64,000 nucleotides of DNA, from assembly GCF_001189295.1 (NCBI RefSeq), contig NZ_CP012159.1, positions 3,856,973 to 3,920,972 of the forward strand, written 5' to 3'. The notes under the pieces were generated by a model that made no database searches, had not been told where the DNA came from, and was given only the letters and a program-made list of their open reading frames with translations. The first letter of the stretch is position 1; each line of letters begins with the position of its first letter. The DNA comes from Chondromyces crocatus. Lineage in GTDB: Bacteria; Myxococcota_A; Polyangia; Polyangiales; Polyangiaceae. The position numbers were made by a program, and so were the translations under genes. Of the stretch, positions 42,120 through 49,523 are shown piece after piece.

Positions 42120-44420
42120 CTATCCTCGATACCGCGCGTCATACTGGAAGGCGCGCTTCGAAGCGGCTTCCTTTCCGTCTGGGTTTCGTACCACCACGTC
42201 CACCATCTGCCCGTCGGTGCCAGGAGGTGTGGTGGCGTCGATCGTCGTCGCGTTCACCAGCTTGGTGCGTCCGGCAGGTTTGCCGCCGATCAGCACCTGG
42301 GTTCCTGCGATGAAGCCCTTGCCGCTGATGCTCAGCTCCGTGCCCCCGCTCACGCTGCCCCGGTTCGGTGCGACCGACTCGATGACGGGAGGGGGAGCCG
42401 CCTCGTAGCGGAACGCGCTCTTCGCCACGGCGACGCCCGCCTCGGGCAAGGAGATCTCGACGTCCACGAAGCCTGCTTCTCGCGACGCCGGCGTGAGGAT
42501 CTCGATCTGCGTACCCGACCGCACGACGATCCGGCTCGGCACACCTGCGCCGATCCGCACCGTCGCGCCAGGCGCGAAGTGCTCTCCCTCGACCACCACC
42601 CGCGTGCCCCCCACCAGCGAGCCCGTGCGCGGCGTGACCCCCGTGATGCGGGGCGCCGGCCTCTCGACGTAGACGAAGCCATCTTCCCGCCGCACGGAGA
42701 CGCCGTTGCCATCGACGAGTTCGATGGCGACCACGCCGGGGGCGGTGCGCGCTGGCGTCTCGATGACCAGCTCGTTCCGGCTCAGCAGCCGCGGCGCGAC
42801 CCGGATCTCTCCGATGCGGACCACCGTCGCCTCGTCGAAATTGTCTCCGAGCAGATGGATCTCTTGACCACCTGCCAGGTAGCCCCGGTCCGGGCGCACC
42901 TCGATCAGCTTCGGTGGGGCAGGGGGGAGCTCGTAGGTGAAGGCGCCTTGCGCCCGAGCGATCTGGCCGTCGAGGTTCTCGATCTCCACGTCCACCGGTC
43001 CGGGCTGCGCGGCCGGCGGCACGATGAGATCCACCGTGTGCGAGCCGCGCCAGGTGAGCGTCGCGACCTGACCGCCAATCCGGCCCACGCACCCCGACTC
43101 CAGGTCTTCCCCGGTGATGGTGATGCGCTTGCTGCCGCCGAGATACCCGCGATCCGGCGAAACGCCGAGGATGCGCGGGTTTCCGAGCCGGTAGCCGAAC
43201 CCCTCGGGCGCGTCGGACGAGAGCCCGTCGGGGTTGGTGAGGCGCACCTCGCCCCGCATCGAGCCCTCGTCGTGGGCCGGCGTGACGAACCAGACGCGCG
43301 TCGCACTCTCGTACCGGACCGCCGGGGATCGCGTCCCGTGGAAGGAGATCACGCACCCCGGCTCGAAACCGGTGCCCTCGACGAGCACCTCGGTGCCGCC
43401 CCGCGGTGGTCCCTCTACAGGGAGGAGCCGTGCGATCGTCGGCCCCTGCTCGTACAGCACCGCGCCCGCCACGACCTGTCCATCGGGGTTCTCGACCTCG
43501 ATCGCGCAGGGGCCTTGTGCCCTCGCAGGGCCATCGACCTCGAGCAAGCCCGAGTCGAGCCACCTCACCTCGCACGCGGTCCCACCGAAACGAACCGCCA
43601 CCCCCTCGGCGAAATTCGCGCCGAGGATCCTCACCGTGCCTCCGTTCTGCGAAGAGAGCTTGTTCGGTCGCACCGACATGATGAGCGGTGCGGGCGTTCC
43701 GACATGCTCCGGAGGCGGTGGCACCTCGCTTCGGGGAGCCTCGGCGTCAGCCGCCTCCTCGTTGCTCTGGGCTTCTGCCGCGGGATCCGCCCCGCTTCCC
43801 GGTGCTTCGCGCTCGTCGTCCTCGCCGCCGTCCTCGGCCAGGCTCGCGTCGCCCTCCGGTGAGCGCGCGGCCTCCTCGGCGGCGGGCGCGGGCGCTGCGG
43901 GTGCGTCATCGACGTCGACGGCGTCGCTGGGAGCCTCGTCCGTGTTCTCTGGCGTACCGCTCTTCGTCTCCGTGGGCGCTGCTGCCTCGGAGGACTCCGT
44001 GGGCGCTGCTGCCTCGGAGGAGGCGGGTGATGCCGTCTCGGTCACCGCGGTCTGCTCGCGTGGGACGGGGGCCTGTTCGAGCGTGATGAAGCGTCCCTCC
44101 GGATCTCGGATCCAGAGACACCGCTCGCCGTCGATCTCCTCGTCCCGCTCCAGATCGATGCCGCGATGTTCGAGCCGGCGAGCCAGCGCGGCGAGATCGT
44201 CCACGAGCAACATCACTGCTGCATCCCGTGACCCCTGTCTCAGGACATCTGGGGTTCCTTCCAGGATCAGCCGTGGTCCGTCCTCCTTCCCGATGCGGCC
44301 TTCGAACCGCTGGGCGCTCGTTCGCGTGAAGCTCACACCGAGCAACCGCCCGTACCACCCGCTCAGAACTTCGGGGTCGTTCGCATAGAGGACGAAGCCA
44401 CCCACGCCATGGATCCGCAT
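42120..44420 (-). CDS. VOC (glyoxalase-like) domain fused to six IPT/TIG domains
   Basis: 766 residues in three parts. Residues 1-118 form a VOC domain (GGFVLYANDPEVLSGWYGRL to WIRDPEGRFITLEQAP) with conserved E/D and H-poor metal sites, so catalysis is doubtful. A very acidic Ala/Pro/Glu linker follows (about 120-265, containing repeats of AAAPTESSE and AAAPTETKS). The C-terminus has six IPT/TIG immunoglobulin-like repeats of about 82 residues, each beginning with a P-I-x-V-P-x-x-G-x-x-x-GG pattern (PRILGVSPDRGYLGG, PRITGVTPRTGSLVGG, PVIESVAPNRGSVSGG). No signal peptide is visible, which is odd for TIG arrays. ATG 44420 follows AAGGG. First gene of the unit with PAS-STAS and spermidine-synthase-like genes; divergent from the decarboxylase, 51 bp away. 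Confidence 0.85.
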   Translation of the reverse strand: MRIHGVGGFVLYANDPEVLSGWYGRLLGVSFTRTSAQRFEGRIGKEDGPRLILEGTPDVLRQGSRDAAVMLLVDDLAALARRLEHRGIDLERDEEIDGERCLWIRDPEGRFITLEQAPVPREQTAVTETASPASSEAAAPTESSEAAAPTETKSGTPENTDEAPSDAVDVDDAPAAPAPAAEEAARSPEGDASLAEDGGEDDEREAPGSGADPAAEAQSNEEAADAEAPRSEVPPPPEHVGTPAPLIMSVRPNKLSSQNGGTVRILGANFAEGVAVRFGGTACEVRWLDSGLLEVDGPARAQGPCAIEVENPDGQVVAGAVLYEQGPTIARLLPVEGPPRGGTEVLVEGTGFEPGCVISFHGTRSPAVRYESATRVWFVTPAHDEGSMRGEVRLTNPDGLSSDAPEGFGYRLGNPRILGVSPDRGYLGGSKRITITGEDLESGCVGRIGGQVATLTWRGSHTVDLIVPPAAQPGPVDVEIENLDGQIARAQGAFTYELPPAPPKLIEVRPDRGYLAGGQEIHLLGDNFDEATVVRIGEIRVAPRLLSRNELVIETPARTAPGVVAIELVDGNGVSVRREDGFVYVERPAPRITGVTPRTGSLVGGTRVVVEGEHFAPGATVRIGAGVPSRIVVRSGTQIEILTPASREAGFVDVEISLPEAGVAVAKSAFRYEAAPPPVIESVAPNRGSVSGGTELSISGKGFIAGTQVLIGGKPAGRTKLVNATTIDATTPPGTDGQMVDVVVRNPDGKEAASKRAFQYDARYRG

Positions 44421-44471
44421 GCCATCCCTTTCGTCTTGGTCCCTGGACCCTGGCATCCTATCAGAGCATCG

Positions 44472-45974
44472 ATGACCGACGCCTCCCGGCTGCACGAGGC
44501 CCAACGCGGGCTCGGTGACATGAGCCCCGCCGACTTCCGTGACGCTGGCGCGCGCGTGGTCGATCAGGTCGCCAGCTACCTCGCGCGCCTCGAGACCTTG
44601 CCGATCCTGCCGCCCATCCAGCCCGGAGACATCCGGCGACAGTTTCCCTCGGGTCCCCCTCTCGCGCCCGAGCCCATCGAGCAGATCCTCGACGATTATT
44701 CCCGGCTCATCGAGCCGAACATCACCCACTGGCAGCACCCGGGTTTCATGGCCTACTTCGCCTCGGTGGCATCCGGCCCGGGCATCCTCGGAGAGTGGCT
44801 CGCTGCAGGGCTGAACTCCAACGTGATGTTCTGGCGCAACGCGCCTGCATCGACCGAGGTGGAGGAGGTGACCGTCGACTGGCTCCGGCAGCTCTTCGGC
44901 TTGCCTGCGGTCTTCGACGGGATGTTCACGGACACCGCCTCGGTCTCGTCCTTGCTCGCGGTCGTCGCCGCACGGCACGCGGTCCCGGGCCTCGACGCGC
45001 GCGACGAGGGGCTCGCGGGCCGGCCCGAGCTGGGCCGCTTGCGGATCTACTGCTCCACGGAGACCCACTCCTCCGTCGAGAAGGCCGCCATCGTCGCCGG
45101 TGTCGGCCGCGCTGGCGTGCGCCGCGTCCCGGTCGACGACGATTTCCGCATGCGTCCCGAGCTTCTCGCGGAGGCGATCCGCGAAGACCGCGCTGCGGGG
45201 TGGCTCCCGTTCTGTGTCGTCGCCACCATCGGGACCACCTCCTCCACGAGCATCGACCCGGTCCCCGCGATCGCCGCCATCTGCCGGGAAGAGCGCCTCT
45301 GGCTCCACGTCGACGCGGCCTACGGTGGCGCTGCGGCGGTGGTCCCCGAGATGCGGCCGCTGTTCGAGGGCTGGGAGCTCGCCGACTCGATCGTGGTGAA
45401 CCCACACAAGTGGTTGTTCACACCGTTCGACGCCTCCTTGCTCCTGTTCCGCTCGCCAGAGGTGTTTCGCGACGCCTTCAGCCTCGTCCCCGAGTACCTC
45501 CGGGTGAAGCGGGAGGGGGAGGCGCACGACTACCACGAGTACGGCATCCAGCTCGGTCGGCGGTTCCGCGCGCTGAAGCTGTGGATGCTGATCCGCTACT
45601 TCGGCGCCGACGGCCTCGCCGCGCGTGTGCGCGAGCACTGTCGGATGGCGCAGGAGCTGTCGGGGTGGGTGGACGCCGAGCCCGGCTTCGAGCGGGTCGC
45701 GCCGACGCCGTTCTCGACCGTCTGCTTGCGCCATGTCCCGGCCGAGCTGGCAGGACGGGAAGAGGATGCCGACGCGCAGCAAAAAATCGACGCCCTGAAC
45801 GAGGCCATCCTGGAGCGAGTGAACCGGAGCGGGCAGATCTTTCTGTCGCATACCCGCCTGCGCGGCCGGTACACGATCCGCGTCACCCTGGGGAACCCGA
45901 GGCAGACCATGGAGCACGTCCATCGCTGCTGGACCTTGCTGAAGGAAGCCGCCTCGAGCGCCTCGTCGGGCTAG
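44472..45974 (+). CDS. PLP-dependent aromatic-L-amino-acid decarboxylase-like enzyme
   Basis: 500 residues, group II decarboxylase family. Typical features: ITHWQHPGFMAYFASVASGP near the N-terminus, SSTSIDPVPAIAAICREE, HVDAAYGGAA (Asp281, PLP nitrogen), and NPHKWLFTPFD with PLP-lysine Lys313. RQFPSGPPLAPEPIEQIL and the C-terminal RFALS-type lobe are intact. It most likely removes CO2 from Trp, Tyr, Phe or a related amino acid to give an amine; substrate choice cannot be read here. ATG 44472 is the first Met of the aligned region; its ribosome site is weak. The promoter must lie in the 51-bp gap shared with the divergent VOC-IPT gene or within that gene. Confidence 0.92.
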   Translation: MTDASRLHEAQRGLGDMSPADFRDAGARVVDQVASYLARLETLPILPPIQPGDIRRQFPSGPPLAPEPIEQILDDYSRLIEPNITHWQHPGFMAYFASVASGPGILGEWLAAGLNSNVMFWRNAPASTEVEEVTVDWLRQLFGLPAVFDGMFTDTASVSSLLAVVAARHAVPGLDARDEGLAGRPELGRLRIYCSTETHSSVEKAAIVAGVGRAGVRRVPVDDDFRMRPELLAEAIREDRAAGWLPFCVVATIGTTSSTSIDPVPAIAAICREERLWLHVDAAYGGAAAVVPEMRPLFEGWELADSIVVNPHKWLFTPFDASLLLFRSPEVFRDAFSLVPEYLRVKREGEAHDYHEYGIQLGRRFRALKLWMLIRYFGADGLAARVREHCRMAQELSGWVDAEPGFERVAPTPFSTVCLRHVPAELAGREEDADAQQKIDALNEAILERVNRSGQIFLSHTRLRGRYTIRVTLGNPRQTMEHVHRCWTLLKEAASSASSG

Positions 45975-46103
45975 CGCCGGGGGACCTGGACCTCCTGCCG
46001 TGAGGCTCGCCGTCCGGCCCGTCGGTGTGTCGCGTCGAGCGCGGCACGCAGGCCCCTTTCGACGCCCCTTCTCGACGCATCCGCTGTAGAAAAGAGTGAG
46101 CGC

Positions 46104-47678
46104 ATGGAGCCCGAGCCCGTCGTCCCCGAGCACGACACGCTGGAGGACAGCGCTTCCCCTGTTCACCCGGGCGGATGCGCCAGCCCCCAAGCGGAGACCG
46201 CGATCGTCCCGCCGTCGGGGCCCCTCGTTTCGGGACTCACCGCCGAGCACGCCATCGACGTCACGCCGGGCACGGTGATCGCTGGGAAGTACCGGGTCGA
46301 GCGGCTGCTCGGCAAGGGCGGCATGGGCCAGGTCGTCGCCGCGGAGCACCTGGAGCTGCGCGAGCGGGTGGCGTTGAAGCTGCTCCTCCCCGAGTGTCTC
46401 GAGAGCGGTCAGGCGCTCGCCAGGTTCCTGCACGAGGCCCGCGCCGCCGCGAAGATCAAGGGCGAGCACGTGGCCCGGGTCCTCGACGCCGGCAAGCTCG
46501 ACACGGGCGTCCCTTACATCGTCATGGAGTACCTCGACGGGCAGGACCTCGCCGCCGTGCTCGTCAGCGAGGGGAAGATGCCCGTGCGCGACGCCGTCGA
46601 GCTGGTGCTCCAGGTCTGCGAGGCGATCGCCGAGGCGCACACCGTCGGCGTCGTTCACCGGGATCTCAAGCCGTCGAACCTCTTCCTCACCCGCCGCCCC
46701 GACGGGTCGGCCATGGTCAAGGTTCTCGACTTCGGCATCTCGAAGACGATCCGCCGAGACGGCGAGGAGGCTCCGGTGAGCCTGCACATGACCCGCACCC
46801 GGCAGGTGCTGGGGTCACCGCTTTACATGTCCCCCGAGCAGCTCACCTCGGCGCGGAGCGTCGGCCCGACGGCGGACATCTGGTCGCTCGGCGCAATCCT
46901 CTTCGAACTGGTGACCGGCGCGCCCCCCTTTGCTGCACCTACCATGTCCGAGCTGCGGCAGCAGATCCTGTTCGAACCTGCGCCGTCGCTGCGCTTGCAG
47001 CGCCCCGACGCCCCTCGACGGCTGGAGAAGATCATCCATCGCTGCATGGAGAAGGACCCGGCGAATCGCTACGCGGACGTCGCTGCACTCACCCGCGACC
47101 TCCGGGCGCTGGCGCCGCCCCGAGCACGTCCGTCGATCGATCGCGTGCATGCCATCTACCGGAACGCCGGCATGTCGGAGGCCGATCTCGGGATCGCGCC
47201 CGTCGGCCGGCGGAGGGGCATTTTCGTGGCCGTCGCGGCGGGCTCGCTGGTGGCGGGCATCATCGCGGCGTTCGCATGGAGCGGCCTCACCACGAAGCCG
47301 TCGGAGGCTCCTGCTCCAGCGCTCGAAAGCGCCGACCATGCCGACAGCGCCGACCGCGTAGAGGTCGGAGAGGTGCCAGCGCCTCCCTCTCCACTCGAAC
47401 CGAGCGCTCAGCCTTCGGCGCTTGCCCTCCCTGCGAAGGCGGCGGACATCTCGCCGGCGACGAAGTCCCCCGAGGCGAGATCCGCGGCGACCAGTGGGCC
47501 AGCGCCAGCGCCCACGCTCGGCGCTGGCTTGCCTGCCGCCATCGGCAGACCCGCAGCGCCGGTGGTTCCTTCCACCGTCGCCCCCTCCGCCGCCAGGGCC
47601 TCGGAGCCCAACTCACCCCCTTCGCCCTCGGCCTCCACGCCGTTCCTCTACAACAAGGCACCCCTCAAGAAATGGTGA
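46104..47678 (+). CDS. Hanks-type Ser/Thr protein kinase, membrane-anchored
   Basis: 524 residues. The N-terminal extension of about 55 residues is Pro-rich. The kinase domain has LLGKGGMGQVV, ATP-binding Lys92 (VALKLLLPE), VVHRDLKPSN with Asp187, VLDFGISKT, and LGSPLYMSPEQ. A membrane helix (about 374-393, IFVAVAAGSLVAGIIAAFAW) and a Pro/Ala/Ser-rich exported tail follow. The stop overlaps the next gene by seven bases, placing the kinase in one unit with a YWTD-propeller lipoprotein and, 25 bp later, a MYXO-CTERM-like protein. The exported neighbours could be linked to its sensing role, but that is inference. Confidence 0.93.
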   Translation: MEPEPVVPEHDTLEDSASPVHPGGCASPQAETAIVPPSGPLVSGLTAEHAIDVTPGTVIAGKYRVERLLGKGGMGQVVAAEHLELRERVALKLLLPECLESGQALARFLHEARAAAKIKGEHVARVLDAGKLDTGVPYIVMEYLDGQDLAAVLVSEGKMPVRDAVELVLQVCEAIAEAHTVGVVHRDLKPSNLFLTRRPDGSAMVKVLDFGISKTIRRDGEEAPVSLHMTRTRQVLGSPLYMSPEQLTSARSVGPTADIWSLGAILFELVTGAPPFAAPTMSELRQQILFEPAPSLRLQRPDAPRRLEKIIHRCMEKDPANRYADVAALTRDLRALAPPRARPSIDRVHAIYRNAGMSEADLGIAPVGRRRGIFVAVAAGSLVAGIIAAFAWSGLTTKPSEAPAPALESADHADSADRVEVGEVPAPPSPLEPSAQPSALALPAKAADISPATKSPEARSAATSGPAPAPTLGAGLPAAIGRPAAPVVPSTVAPSAARASEPNSPPSPSASTPFLYNKAPLKKW

Positions 47679-49498
47679 TCTCCAGGCGATGGCTCCTGGG
47701 TCACGCGTGGCCCCTCGCGCTCTCCGTACTCTTCGCACCAGGCGTCTCCGGCTGTGGTGTCGAGCAGGGCGAGCTCATGGTCGCCCTGGAGACCGATCTC
47801 ATCATTCCCAAGGACATCGACGAGGTCTCCCTGGAAGTCCTCGCGGGTGGCCAGGTGCGGTTCGCGGCGAGCTTTCCTTCCTCGGGCGATGAACTGCGGC
47901 TTCCGGGCACCCTGGGCGTCGTCGTCGATGACCCCTCAGACCGCCTCACGGTCCGAGCGACGGCGTTCGCCAGAGGCACCCGGCGCATCACCCGGCAGAG
48001 CGTGACCCGCGCACCTGACGACGGCGTGGGGCTCCTCCGGCTGCCGCTCTCCTGGCTGTGCGACGGCGTGAGCTGCGAAGCGGCGGGCGGACCGGCCGAC
48101 TCGCAGAACGTGCAGACCTGCGACGTCGGTCAGTGCGTGCCGGCGAGCGTCGAGGTGGCGAACCTTCCTGCTTACGATCCGGCAGATGTGTTCGGCGGAG
48201 GGACGGGGACGGAGGACGGCACCTGCTTCGACGTGGCACGCTGCTTCGCGTCCCCGGTATTCCGGGACCTCGATCCCGACACCTGTACCGTCGACGCTTC
48301 CGCTGGCGTCGCGGTCGCAGTGCAGACCGAAGGAGACGGGGCATGCAACCAGCAGGGCTGCTTCGTTCCGCTGCGCGCGTCTCAGGTCGTTCCCGTCGCG
48401 GGGGGCACGGCGCTCGCGCTCCCGGCAACCCTGTGCGCGCGCCTCACGGCCAGGCGCGTGGTAGGCGTCGCCATCTCCCACACCTGCGCGTCGTGGTCCG
48501 AGACGCAGCCAGTCTGCGGTCCCTGGGCCTCCGCCGCGAGTGAGAGCTTCTCGCCGACGACGCCGGTCACACTGGCCGGCGGTCAGCAGCAGCCCCAGTC
48601 TCTGTTCCTCCACGAAGAGCACGTCTACTGGACGAACAAAGGCGGGCGCGCTTCGAATGGCGAGGTGAAGCGTGTTCCACGCGCCGGCGGGAGGGCCGAG
48701 CGCCTGGCCTCGACGCAGGCGCAGCCGTCGGGGGTCGCGGTCTTCGAGCCCGGCGGGGGTGAGGCGACGCGTGTCGCCTGGCTGAACGAAGCGAACGACG
48801 CAATCCTCAGCAAACCCGTGCTCGGCGGTGGGTCACCGACCCGCCTTGCGGGGCGCGAGGGGACGCGTGGCGATCTCTTCCTCCTCACGAAGACCGACAC
48901 GTCGACGGTCGACAGGCTTTACTGGACCACCTCGCTCGGCTTCGTCATGACGGTTCCCGCAAAAGGTGGACAGGTCGAGGTGCTCGCCTCGGGCGAGCAG
49001 GATCCGAGTTCCATCTCCGCAGTCGACGATGGCGTCCTCTGGCTCGCGCGCGGTGAGCAGGCGATCCGCGGGTTCATGAACGGAGGGACATTTCACGTCG
49101 TCGACGTGGAAGGTGTCCCGAACCGTCTGGCGGTCGACGCCACGCATGCCTACTGGACCGTTGGCGGCGTGCCGGGCCAGGCCAACGGCAAGGTGATGAG
49201 AGTGCGCTGGCAGGGCGAACCCTTGATCCCCATGCCCGAGGTGATCGCCGAGGGGCAGGATTATCCGTACGCCATCGCCGTGGATGGCGCCGACGTGTAC
49301 TGGACGACCTGGGGCGATGGAGCGCTCCGACGTGCGGCCCTGGATGGCAGCGAGATACAGACGCTGGTGAGAGGGGAACCTCACCCGACGGCACTCGCGG
49401 TGGATCCTTCGCACGTGTACTGGCTCAGCGCGGGCACGTCTCGGGCCGGCTTTGCGGACGGCGCTGTCCGACGGGTCTCACGAGACCGCACGCCCTAG
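47672..49498 (+). CDS. Lipoprotein with YWTD-like beta-propeller
   Basis: 608 residues. A lipoprotein signal (LALSVLFAPGVSGC) is followed by an N-terminal region with several Cys (WLCDGVSCEAAGG, CDVGQCVP, CFDVARCFA). From about residue 310 come repeated blades carrying the LDL-receptor-type YWTD signature (EHVYWTNKGG, DRLYWTTSLG, THAYWTVGG, ADVYWTTWGDG, SHVYWLSAG), consistent with a six-bladed propeller. Outer-membrane or surface location is expected. ATG 47672 and GTG 47675 both overlap the kinase stop; coupled translation is likely. The frame remains open far upstream inside the kinase gene, but that part is a shadow. Confidence 0.85.
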   Translation: MVISRRWLLGHAWPLALSVLFAPGVSGCGVEQGELMVALETDLIIPKDIDEVSLEVLAGGQVRFAASFPSSGDELRLPGTLGVVVDDPSDRLTVRATAFARGTRRITRQSVTRAPDDGVGLLRLPLSWLCDGVSCEAAGGPADSQNVQTCDVGQCVPASVEVANLPAYDPADVFGGGTGTEDGTCFDVARCFASPVFRDLDPDTCTVDASAGVAVAVQTEGDGACNQQGCFVPLRASQVVPVAGGTALALPATLCARLTARRVVGVAISHTCASWSETQPVCGPWASAASESFSPTTPVTLAGGQQQPQSLFLHEEHVYWTNKGGRASNGEVKRVPRAGGRAERLASTQAQPSGVAVFEPGGGEATRVAWLNEANDAILSKPVLGGGSPTRLAGREGTRGDLFLLTKTDTSTVDRLYWTTSLGFVMTVPAKGGQVEVLASGEQDPSSISAVDDGVLWLARGEQAIRGFMNGGTFHVVDVEGVPNRLAVDATHAYWTVGGVPGQANGKVMRVRWQGEPLIPMPEVIAEGQDYPYAIAVDGADVYWTTWGDGALRRAALDGSEIQTLVRGEPHPTALAVDPSHVYWLSAGTSRAGFADGAVRRVSRDRTP

Positions 49499-49523
49499 CG
49501 GGCACGCTGGACGAGGAAGAGAC

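Noticed and set aside
44421..46787. N-terminal extension of the VOC-IPT protein to about 1555 residues
   Set aside because: The extra part is antisense to the decarboxylase and kinase genes and has shadow composition; ATG 44420 has a ribosome site and starts the VOC domain.
46175..47671. A giant protein joining the second frame of the kinase region to the YWTD lipoprotein
   Set aside because: The upstream portion is an Arg/Gly-rich shadow of the kinase gene; the real start is at the kinase stop, just before a clear lipoprotein signal.
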